NCBI GenBank assembly: GCA_033675265.1
Contig: JAUJYZ010001109.1
Span: 1-64,000 of the forward strand
Reading direction: 5' to 3'
From: Actinostola sp. cb2023
Lineage: Eukaryota; Cnidaria; Anthozoa; Actiniaria; Actinostolidae
DNA: 64,000 nt
The notes below the pieces were generated by a model. That model saw only the letters and a program-made list of their open reading frames with translations, searched no databases and was not told where the DNA came from. A program made the translations under genes and the position numbers. The stretch's first letter is position 1. Each line of letters opens with the position of its first letter. Below, one piece after another: positions 15,201-25,900 of the stretch.

Positions 15201-16110
15201 AACTAATTTTGGTGCGAAAAATTTTTGTTCTTAAAAATCAACTTTCGATTTTTCTACCAAATAACATATCGTTGGAAAGTGTAGGATAATGGCAGCAAGA
15301 ATCTGCAATTCGTTTTGTCAAAAGAATGAAATGGTGATTTTATAAAGCAAAATGTGTTTTGCGGCAGCAACGAATAATGACCAGGCGTTCCTAGCGTAAA
15401 GAGCATTTTGCAAGCGCAAAGCACAATTTACCTTATAAAATTATCTCCATTTAAACTTATTTGACAAAATTGCAGATTCTTGCTAACCCTAAGCTTTTCA
15501 ACGATTTTACAAGGCAAAATAAAAAGTTGTTTTCGTGAGGAACGCTTTGAAGAAACGCAAAAATTCATCCTTTTGCGTTTTTTTCCTACTTCTACGTTTC
15601 TAATGACAACCAAACTAATGGCATAACTAGGTGTATTTGGATGCTATACATCAGTGAAGAAATATTTACAATTTGTTAAAAAGCTATTGAGAAAATGGAG
15701 GAAGAGTTTGTTTCTTTGCCCGCACTGACGGGATACCTGTGGAATATGCTTACCACAGGGAACCCAACATTTCCCGAAAAAAATTGCAAAATTTAAACAT
15801 CCAATTTCAGAGAAAATTATCTTTGAACATGATAAAGACACTGCTTTAAACTAGGAATTACTTTAATCTGCTACGATTTTACCAAATATTGGACTGATTT
15901 TGTAGTCTATGATTCTTGAGCGCACCACAGGGAGCCCAAAACTTGTTTTCAAGCATTGTTCTCCGATTTAAAAATCCTTTTTTAAATTATAACTAAACTC
16001 ATGACAAACCTTGTATAGAGCGTTAAGTCTCTGGTTGAAAATATTTTTGAAATTCAGCTTGTTTAAGGAGAAAAAGCAGTTTGAACCAAAAATCATCCAC
16101 GGTCTTTCAC
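12281..16110. mobile_element. Composite fold-back repeat cluster
   Basis: The left half holds two tandem related segments (about 12430-12840 and 13150-13565). An inverted copy lies at about 15600-16110; for example the AAGGTTTGTCATGAG end near 13180 reappears reversed near 16000. Nested inside, 13768-14110 is repeated directly as about 14765-15125, and 14210-14430 is inverted in 14560-14740. Paired GGGATCCCTGTG / CACAGGGATCCC and GGGCTCCCTGTG motifs mark several junctions. No transposase is seen; short frames here are not conserved-looking. Confidence 0.75.
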
Positions 16111-16249
16111 ATCACGATGTCAAAAAATCATCGGAAAATTTTAAATTGGTTTATTAAATTACATTATTTTTAAAAAGATTTCAGATTAGGCAGAATTTCA
16201 AAAATATCTACGCAATAATGTATAACCTTGTTGAACCACTAAACAAATA

Positions 16250-16490
16250 GATTCTGAAAATGCGTTTTCGTTTGAAAACATTTCGATGCGTTTTGGCCTT
16301 GCGTCCCGACACTAAAACAATGGAAAACGCTGTTTGTTTACATCGAGAACTCTAGGTGTGACGTCAGCGTTTTCGAAAACCTCCGGTTTCATAGATAAAC
16401 ATCTCCGTTTTCGATCGTTTTAGTGTCGGGACGCTCGGTAAAAACGCATAAAAAAGTATGCGTTTTCAAACGAAAACGCAGTAGTGTGGA
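16250..16490. mobile_element. Fold-back element with GTTTTAGTGTCGGGACG arms
   Basis: The stretch 16257-16329 is inverted as 16406-16484 (CGACACTAAAAC versus GTTTTAGTGTCG, and the GCGTTTTCGTTTGAAAAC pair). A one-sided relative (CGTTTTAGTGTGGACGCAAGGCC) lies near 40031-40054. It resembles ends of non-autonomous DNA transposons; the superfamily is not assigned. Confidence 0.6.
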
Positions 16491-16849
16491 CGAATCGGGG
16501 GGGAGGGGGGGGAGGGGCAGTACGTATTTTATTATAACAGTAACCTGAGTATCCTTCTCTTCCCCCTTTCTTTTTCTCTCCCCCTCCGCCAAAAAAGCCT
16601 GATACTCAGGTTATTATAACAGGAAAAAAAATAAAAATATTACAGTTCTCAGGTACTTTTTGGTATCCTTTTCGCCTTGCTAGGGGGGGGGGGGCTGCCG
16701 GCCCTGCCCCTGTGCTGTGTGCCTGTGTACGGCCCTGGCCTTAGGTTTCCCAGCTATGCAGGACAATTCCATCATGAGAAATCCATAGCCTAGCCTCCCT
16801 TTTCAAAACTCCCTTGCCAAAACAGTTTTACCAAAATGGTGATGCATGA
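16491..16849. other. G-rich and pyrimidine-rich spacer
   Basis: Homopolymeric G tracts (about 16497-16516 and 16682-16693) and a CT-rich stretch near 16552-16590. I see no gene or recognisable element. Confidence 0.5.
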
Positions 16850-17185
16850 AGTGTGGGTTTCCTGTGTGTAGTGCCCAGGTTTCTCTCGTTCTCGTCATAC
16901 GATCACCGTCATTCCAGTTGTGATTTTGGCGGGAAAGGACGCGGAAATATACTAGAACGTTAAAATTAGTGTTTAAGACGATCGCGAAGCCAAATAACTG
17001 GAGTTATCAACTACAAGAGAGTTAGATTAACTTAGTGTTTCGTCCTGATTCATTTGGTATTTCATCTGTGGCGTCAAAATAGTATTTTCGCTCCGTGAAC
17101 CGAAGCGTGGCGTAGGCGAAGCAGACGCCATTGTCTGGTTGTGATTGATTTCAAGTGAGGCCAATTTCTCCTCGTACCAGTGCAT
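16850..17185 (+). promoter_or_regulatory. Candidate promoter / 5' non-coding exon of the Schlafen-like gene
   Basis: A comparatively GC-balanced stretch about 2.7 kb upstream of the first coding exon found. TTTGGCGGGAAA at 16925-16936 matches the E2F consensus. A good donor (GCAT|GTAAGTAG) at 17185/17186 could end a 5' non-coding exon. Position, strand and lack of repeats fit, but without transcripts this is a guess. Confidence 0.3.
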
Positions 17186-17496
17186 GTAAGTAGTTTATTT
17201 GAATACTCTTAGATGATTTAGCTAACTTCGAACACTTTTAATGCCATGAATCACTGGGCACATAAGATTAATTGTACTGACATTCCGGCTCCTCTTGTTT
17301 GAACCACCAACAGCGCTGTCTTTATACCCGGCGTATGCAATCGATGAACATCGATCATCGGAAAACCAAACGAACAATCGTTGATAACAATTAATCGATT
17401 GATATCGATTGGTTTTGGGCAATCGATCACCAATCGATAGTCACACAAGAAAAATGACAATCGATGAAAATCGACCATCGAACTATTTTAGGGCAA

Positions 17497-17884
17497 TGGG
17501 CTTGTGTCACCTGTCACGTGCCTTTTTAAATTTTCACCGAAGGCAAACGAAAATATCATAACTTGAAAGAGCATACTAAAGTTAGTAAAAGTTGAAGATT
17601 TGAAAAGAATCAAGCAAATAAGACCAAAGTTAAAGGCTTTCAAAGTTTCCCGCTTTGACAAGGATTTGTATGGGTTTTTCGCTTGGAGGGCAAGCGTTGC
17701 CTTCCAACATACATTTCCATACAAAAAAGGCAAAGTTTGAATGCCTGTAACTCTTGCCCTATTTACTTACTTCCCTTCAAACTTTCCACTTTTACTAACT
17801 TTAGTATGCTCTTTCCAGTTATGGTATTTTCGTTTGCCTTCGGTGAAAATTAAAAAAGTCACGTGACAGGTGACACAAGCTCAT
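17497..17884. mobile_element. Fold-back MITE, family A, copy 1
   Basis: The ends GGGCTTGTGTCACCTGTCACG and its near-complement TCACGTGACAGGTGACACAAG define a 388-bp element. Inner arms are also inverted (AAAATATCATAACTTGAAAGAGC versus its complement). Related copies lie at 34582-34952 and, truncated, at 38820-38998. Confidence 0.75.
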
Positions 17885-17917
17885 TAGCCATCGATCAATC
17901 ATAAGGCAATCGATAAC

Positions 17918-18340
17918 AATAGGCGACTTGCACTAAGAGGTCACGTGACCCTAACTCCCATAAATCCAACAGTAGTGTCAAAATGAACTCCAGAAATGAA
18001 AAGAGCAGCTCGAAATTAGTAAAAGGGCGAAGTTTCAGCGCATAATGTCTGACACAGAAGAAATGGCATTAAAAATAAAATTCATCGTTTTCTAAGATTT
18101 TGTGTGGAAAATGCATTAGATGGCACGGCTCTTGCCATCCAATGCATTTTCCAAACAAAATCTTAGAAAAGATCCGTTTTATTTATTTTTGTCATTTCTC
18201 CTGTGTCAGACATTATGCGCTGAAACTTCGCCTTCTTACTAATTTCGAGCTGCTCTTTTCATTTCTGGAGTTCATTTTGACACTGCTGTTCGATTTAAGG
18301 GTGTTGGGGTCACGTGACCTCTTAGTGCAAGTCGCCTATT
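17918..18340. mobile_element. Fold-back MITE, family B, copy 1
   Basis: Terminal repeats AATAGGCGACTTGCACTAAG and complement. Long inner arms carry AACTCCAGAAATGAAAAG and complement around a hairpin of the GGAAAATGCATT type. No coding capacity. Confidence 0.78.
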
Positions 18341-18512
18341 GATCAAAGGTCGACGTCACAGATTTTTGCATCATCGATTGGCCATCGATTTCCGATATCA
18401 ATTGATTAATATTGATTTTCATCAATCATCCTATGCCGGGCTTTATACCATAAATCTCCAGGGATTGTACAATATAGCCTTTCCTTGTCTTTTATGTTTT
18501 TCCTCTTTTTTT

Positions 18513-18812
18513 CAACAGTAGTATCAAAATGAACTCCAGAAATGAAAAGTGCAGCTCGAAATTAGTAAAATCTTGAGCGAAGTTTATGACATTAAAAATA
18601 AAATCGAACCTTTTCTAAGATTTTGTTGGAAAATGCATTGGATGGCAAGAGCTTGCAATCCAGCACATTTTCCTATACGAATCCTAATCGAATTTGTGAT
18701 TTAAGCTTAATTTTAATGACATTTCTCCTATGTCAGACATGAACTGAAACTTCGCCCTTTTACTAATTTCGAGCTGCTCTTTTCATTTCTGGAGTTCATT
18801 TTGACACTGTAG
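18513..18812. mobile_element. Fold-back MITE, family B, copy 2 (shorter)
   Basis: Shares the AACTCCAGAAATGAAAAG and TTAGTAAAA arms with copy 1, again inverted, but lacks the outer AATAGGCGAC ends. A diverged or truncated relative. Confidence 0.7.
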
Positions 18813-19011
18813 CCTGCTGTCACACAACGAAACAATATTTTAATTGGCTCATTTGCCAATATTTCAGTAAATGTGCCGATATGTCGGTTAGTCGACATTT
18901 TGGTAAGCAGGAATATTGTGTTTACAACTTGATTGTTTTGCACTTATCAATGGCTGGCTACAACGCTGTGTATTTTTCTGTTTTTCTTTAGGTATTAATA
19001 TACAAGTAGAC

Positions 19012-19556
19012 GTACATTGTATGTTTAACACTACTGTGTAGTTTGCTTGTACATATTTCCTGTGTGTAATCAGTACTGCATCAATAATGCTTACAGTACT
19101 ACCATCAAGGCAAGTATCATGTAGTACATTGTATGTTTAACACTACTGTGTAGCTTGCTTGTACATATTTCCTGTGTGTAATCAGTGCTGCATCAATAAT
19201 GCTTACAGTACTACCATCAAGGCAAGTATCATGTAGTACATTGTATGTTTAACACTACTGTGTAGTTTGCTTGTACATATTTCCTGTGTGTAATCAGTGC
19301 TGCATCAATAATGCTTACAGTACTACCATCAAGGCAAGTATCATGTAGTACATTGTATGTTTAACACTACTGTGTAGTTTGCTTGTACATATTTCCTGTG
19401 TGTAATCAGTGCTGCATCAATAATGCTTACAGTACTACCATCAAGGCAAGTATCATGTAGTACATTGTATGTTTAACACTACTGTGTAGTTTGCTTGTAC
19501 ATATTTCCTGTGTGTAATCAGTACTGCATCAATAATGCTAAGGCAAGTATCATAAT
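19012..19556. repeat. 112-bp tandem repeat, about 4.9 copies
   Basis: GTACATTGTATG recurs at 19012, 19124, 19236, 19348 and 19460, giving an exact 112-bp period with very few substitutions. The last copy is truncated. It lies just upstream of the first Schlafen-like coding exon found. Confidence 0.95.
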
Positions 19557-19599
19557 TTATATAAAACAATTTAGTACAAACCAACTAGCATACTATGAC

Positions 19600-19800
19600 G
19601 AATCCTGCAATCTGATTGGCTAACATACTCACTACTATTCTATTCAAAAATAATGCACTTCTGAGATCTTGAAAGCTGCTAGTTGATACATGAGCGGAAC
19701 GCGAGTGCATTCAGCAGCTTTTCAAGACCTCAGAAGTGCATTATTTTTGTATAGAAGCACAGTCTTAGTCATGATCTTCTATTTGCTTTGTAATATAAAA
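19600..19800. mobile_element. GATTGGCT-associated hairpin element
   Basis: A GATTGGC motif at 19614 is followed by a long hairpin: AATAATGCACTTCTGAG (from about 19648) pairs with CTCAGAAGTGCATTATT (to about 19747). The same arrangement recurs near 39598 and 48528. Confidence 0.55.
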
Positions 19801-19810
19801 CTAGTTATAA

Positions 19811-19870
19811 AGGCCCTGGCAAACGGATTCAACATTGTCTTCAACATTTGTTCTCGCGAGTGGAAGACCA
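19811..19870. mobile_element. Fragment of an AACATTG-rich element
   Basis: GGCCCTGGCAAACGGATTCA and the following ACATTGTCTTCAACATT match the left end of the element at 52131. No right end is seen here, so this is a solo end or truncated copy. Confidence 0.5.
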
Positions 19871-19932
19871 CTCATAATCTATCATGCTATACAGTATATC
19901 TATGATGTTCTCCTTTTATTCTAATTTTGTAG

Positions 19933-19967
19933 TTCTAAGAGGCAACAACATGGTGGTTTACCTGAAG
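19933..19967 (+). CDS. Schlafen-like gene, short upstream exon
   Basis: A 35-bp candidate exon between acceptor TTTTGTAG and donor GAAG|GTGAGT. In the frame that stays open through the next exons it reads SKRQQHGGLPE. It needs two bases from an earlier exon I could not find. Supported by clean splice sites and phase only; it could also be 5' non-coding. Confidence 0.45.
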
Positions 19968-22900
19968 GTGAGTGTTTGGTTGCCCGGTGTACATGGTGCT
20001 CACATACAATAGATACTTGGCTCTTACATTGGTCAATTCCTATATGATCACACCTGTGTTCACATTAGCTTGGCAAAATCAGAAATGAAATAAAGCATGG
20101 CAGAAACACTGTCATTTCAGATGTTGTTTACAAAATGAATGTCACCTGTCACCTATCTTCTGCATGCCTCTAAGAGGTGCATTAAAGGCCGCAAAATGAA
20201 TGGTTGTCATTATTGGAGAAAACAGAAAATTAAAGCAACTCAAAAATCTCAATATATTATTAGTTTTAGTAAATTTGAATTTCTCAGCTGTTTTGGAAAG
20301 AACATTGAAGTATTTTATCATTGCAGTACACTCGGCTCTTCGCATCAATTTGTTTATACTATCAGGGCCGTAGCCACCAGTACGGTTGAAACCGGACCAC
20401 TTTTCGAATCAAACAGTTTCAATTTATTTACATTTTTAATTATTTGGATGTTTTTTAAATGAAAAACAAAGTTGGAAAACCGTACCACTCAAAAACTGGT
20501 GGCTATGGCCCTGACTATTGCTTGATATTAATCAGCTGTTAAAAGTCCTTGAATCTCATTATTTGCTTCAAATGACGGGCAAACACTGCCCCCATGTGCT
20601 GTCAAGCAGAGGGTATTCTATTGAAAAGTTGCAATTCAGCTGATGAAAATTCCTCACGAGACCGGAAATGACGTCTATTGACATAAAGCAATTACATGTA
20701 ACACTATTTCCTTTTTCATTTCAGAAATTCATTCCAAAAGGAGTAGAGGAAATGGTAATGGCAATGCACAGGCCAATGGAGAGGAAAAAACAAACAGTGC
20801 TGCATTTCCATATTCCCCAGGTACTTCATTTATACCCTACAATGCATGAAGTGCACCATAAAAACTGTATTTGTTCAGAGTTAGCCTCGATTCATATGAT
20901 AACCAGTGGAATTGGATTTAACATAATTTATTATCTATTTTAAATTCAAGAAAATAAGCTTCATCTACGCTATTTTTTTGATGGAAGCATTACATTGTAC
21001 TGGAACCTGAAAGCTCGGAATAAACCTGTCAAAAAAATAGCATAGATGAAGCTTATTTTCTTGAATATTAAATGAATCCTACGCACAAACAATCTTTAAC
21101 ATATTATCTATATATAATCTCCTTAAATACTAATAATATTATGACAATATTGTGAAATCTTGGATCAACTCTTCAAGTGCATATGAAGCAAAAAATGTTC
21201 TTTTAAAAATCTAATTTGGTGACAACTTGGTTGGGCATAACTTATTTATATTTTTCAAGCAGCACTCTTCTCTGAAATAGAAAAAAAGTTTAACATCATT
21301 TATATAAGTTGTAGAAAACTTTTTGCCAGTTAAAAAATGTCAATAATTTGCACAAGGGCGCTTTTGTATAACCGAAATGACGTCAGAATAACATCGTGAT
21401 ATTAGCATATCACGATTTCAAACCTTTATAACTCGCAAATACGAAGCTCAAATCACAAAATACAGAACCATCCCACTATTCACTTCATATGTACATGTAA
21501 TCCATTTTTAAAAGAAAAATTTGCCAATCATCAAGTGCACTTTAATATTCTGATGCCCTTGTTGGTGTGTTGCCTTATTACCTTATTAAAGATGATGATG
21601 ATGGTTACTTGCTTGGTCCTGTTTATCATTGTCATATGCCTTATTTAAATTTAGGTTCAGAAAGTATGGAAACTAATGAAACCACTCACTCACTTGACAA
21701 TCTGGCTGAGGTTATACTAGAGGTAGACATTGATCCTATGGCGAAAAAGGGTAAAGATGGAATAGCAGAAGCTATTAGAGCCACAATTGCTTTGAAGAAC
21801 AGTTGTGGTGGTGTTATTAAACTGAATAATAGGAGAAATAATGCAGAAAATACTGAGGGGAGCATGCATGATTGGATCTCAAAATTCATTGGGAAAGAAA
21901 GATCTCTCGCAAGTGAATTAGGAGAATCCGATACAGCTGCAAGCTGTTGTTTCCAACACAGTTCTGATAGAACACTGATCTTTGTTCGAAAATCATCACA
22001 TATCCTAACAAATCAACCCAATGTAACCAGACGCTTGGAAAAGGGTAACGATAAAATTAATGCTTACATGCAAATTAAGGATGTACTCAAGAGAAATAAA
22101 ACTTCAAAATGTAGTTGCTGTTCAGAAAAGAAAAAAGTAACGAAGTTCAAGGCAAATGAAAAAGTGGACTTTTCCGAGTCAAAAACAACCGAGTTTAAAC
22201 ACTTCCCAGATAACAAGTTCAGTCCTAGTGCAATTCATGACAAAGTTACAGAAAACGTGGTAGCATTTGCCAACACAGAAGGTGGGACCCTGTACTTCGG
22301 CATCAAAGACGACCGACACGTTATTGGCCAAAATATAGATGACAACGAAGAATCTCAAATCCAAAGTGACATAGAAGAATACATAAAAGAATGTATTTGG
22401 TTGCCTTCTTCCAGTACTGGTACTACAATAACTCCAATAAACAATACCCACTATCGTATTGCATTCTTCCCTGTGGAAGGAGCTGTTGGGAGGAAAGTGA
22501 TTACTGTGCACATATGCCGGTTTCGTGGTGCAGTTTTTATCAAAGAACCGGTATGCAGCACTGTCAACCAAGAAAACGAAGTTGTCAACATGGGATTTGA
22601 GGACTGGTTGCTGCATTTCCATAGTCCAGGTATTTAAAGTTAATTTTAGTATAATTTTTCAACCATGCAATCTCTTTAATTCAGTGCAGTGAGCCTCAAC
22701 ATTGAAAATTATCCCACAAAGCTCTTATTCAAATCTCTGATCAACCACCTCAACACATCATAAAATCTGTCTCTGGTTAACAAATCGCATCAAAAAGTGG
22801 GGGAACTCGTGAACTTACTTATTTTAAAATTACTAGTAACGTAACATAAGGGACATACATACATGAATATATAATATAATTGCTAAATTGTAATGTTTCT

Positions 22901-25900
22901 GAAGCATGAGCATAATTATCGCCTATGATGATCTAATATTTCTTTTTCATTTTCAGAAGATTTAGAGAAACCAAGATATGAACACAGAAATTGTGGCAGG
23001 ACAGTGTACAAGCCATTGAAGGGAACCATTGATGACATCTTGCATTATCTAGGTATCTATTTACTTAATATGTGTTGCACAGAGCACATCACTGAACAGC
23101 ACAGCAGCACAGCACAGCCGCATAGCATTGCACTGCATAACACAGAGCACAGCACAACACAGAGCACAGCACAGCACATCACTGCACAGTACAGAGCACA
23201 GCACAATACAGCGGAGCACTGCAGAGCACTGCACAGAACACAGCAATGCACAGTACAGCACAGTACAGCACAGTACTGCACAGAGCACTGCACAGAGCAC
23301 AGCAATGCACAGAGCACAGCAATGCACAGTACACAGGGTTCCCACTGACCTTTAAAAGTCAGTGAATCCTGATTTTCAGGGAATTGTCAGGGAATTTTGA
23401 TTTTGGTCAGGGAATTTTGTAATTTGACAAAAAGGTCAGTGAAAAGTCAGGGAATTTCTGTCAGCCTTCACAAAATCGTTTTGAATTCGGTGATAATTAT
23501 GTAGCATACATTTGTAATTATGGGTAACTTTTAGACAGATTGTGATCAATCATGATGAAAACTCACAAAAACGTTCAAAAGTTGTCATTGACCTAATATG
23601 GTCCATGTAAATGTATTTCTTCATACATACATACAGTATATTGCATTAAAAAGACTATAGTAAGTCACACTGCAGCATATCATAGTAAAACAAGTGTACA
23701 GTATGGTCAGTGAAAAATGGTTTTTGGTCAGGGACAAGTCAGAGAATTTTATTTTTCCGGATCAGTGGGAACCCTGGTACAGCACAGAACACAGCAATGT
23801 ACAGCACAGCACAGAGCACAGCACAGTAATGCACAGAGCACTGAAATGCACAGTACAGCACAGCACAGCACAGCTCAGTACTGCACAGAACACAGCAATA
23901 CACAGTACATCACAACACAGTTCTGCATAGAGCATAGCACAGAGCACAGCCACACAGTACTGAACAGAGCACAGCACAGCACAGTACAGAGCACTGCACA
24001 GTACAGAGCACAGTTCTGCACCGCACACAGCCACAGAGCACAGAGCAGAGCACTGCACAGCATAACACAGAGCACACCACAGAGCACAGTACAGAGCACA
24101 GCACAGTACTGCACAGAGCACAGTACTGTACAGCACAGTACAGAACACAGCACAGTATAGAGCACTACAGAGCACAGTTCTGCACTGCACACAGCCACAG
24201 AGCACAGCACAGACTTCTGCACAGCATAACATAGAGCACAGCAATGCACAGTACTGTACAGCACAGTACAGTACAGAGCACAGTACAGTACAGAGCACAG
24301 CACAGTGCAGAGAACTGCACAGCACAGCACAGCACAGAGCACAGCACAGTAATGCACAGAGCACTGAAATGCACAGTACAGCACAGCACAGCTCAGTACT
24401 GCACAGAACACAGCAATACACAGTACATCACAACACAGTTCTGCATAGAGCATAGCACAGAGCACAGCCACACAGTACTGAACAGAGCACAGCACAGTAC
24501 AGAGCACTGCACAGTACAGAGCCAGTTCTGCACCGCACACAGCCACAGAGCACAGAGCAGAGCACTGCACAGCATAACACAGAGCACACCACAGAGCACA
24601 GTACAGAGCACAGCACAGTACTGCACAGAGCACAGTACTGTACAGCACAGTACAGAACACAGCACAGTATAGAGCACTACAGAGCACAGTTCTGCACTGC
24701 ACACAGCCACAGAGCACAGCACAGACTTCTGCACAGCATAACATAGAGCACAGCAATGCACAGTACTGTACAGCACAGTACAGTACAGAGCACAGTACAG
24801 TACAGAGCACAGCACAGTGCAGAGAACTGCACAGCACAGCACAGAGCACAGCACAACACAACACACAGCAATGCACAGTACTGTACAGCACAGTACAGAA
24901 CACAGCACAGTATAGAGCACTACAGAGCACAGTTCTGCACTGCACACAGCCACAGAGCACAGCACAGACTTCTGCACAGCATAACATAGAGCACAGCAAT
25001 GCACAGTACTGTACAGCACAGTACAGTACAGAGCACAGTACAGTACAGAGCACAGCACAGTGCAGAGAACTGCACAGCACAGCACAGAGCACAGCACAGT
25101 AATGCACAGAGCACTGAAATGCACAGTACAGCACAGCACAGCTCAGTACTGCACAGAACACAGCAATACACAGTACATCACAACACAGTTCTGCATAGAG
25201 CATAGCACAGAGCACAGCCACACAGTACTGAACAGAGCACAGCACAGTACAGAGCACTGCACAGTACAGAGCACAGTTCTGCACCGCACACAGCCACAGA
25301 GCACAGAGCAGAGCACTGCACAGCATAACACAGAGCACACCACAGAGCACAGTACAGAGCACAGCACAGTACTGCACAGAGCACAGTACTGTACAGCACA
25401 GTACAGAACACAGCACAGTATAGAGCACTACAGAGCACAGTTCTGCACTGCACACAGCCACAGAGCACAGCACAGACTTCTGCACAGCATAACATAGAGC
25501 ACAGCAATGCACAGTACTGTACAGCACAGTACAGTACAGAGCACAGTACAGTACAGAGCACAGCACAGTGCAGAGAACTGCACAGCACAGCACAGAGCAC
25601 AGCACAACACAACACACAGCAATGCACAGTACTGTACAGCACAGTACAGAGTACAGCACAGCACAGTACAGAGTACTGCAGAGCACAGTACTGCACAGAG
25701 CACAGCAATGCACAGAGAACAGCAATGCACAGAGCACAGCACAGTGTACTGCACAGAGCACAGCAATGCACAGAGCACAGCACAGCACAGCACAGTGTAC
25801 TGCACAGAGCACAGCAATGCACAGAACAGTGTACTGCACAGAGCACAGCAATGCACAGAGCACAGCACAGTGTACTGCACAGAGCACAGCAATGCACAGA

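Larger units (their letters stand above)
17320..18445. mobile_element. ATCGAT-rich element with two nested fold-back insertions
   Basis: Flanking inverted ends read TTATACCCGGCGTATG (near 17321) and CCTATGCCGGGCTTTATA (near 18430). Between them are dense ATCGAT/AATCGATT motifs (17338-17480, 17888-17918, 18372-18425). Two complete fold-back elements interrupt these and account for the middle. Confidence 0.5.

Noticed and set aside
22179..22622. 147-codon frame on the - strand
   Set aside because: Antisense shadow of the Schlafen core exon.
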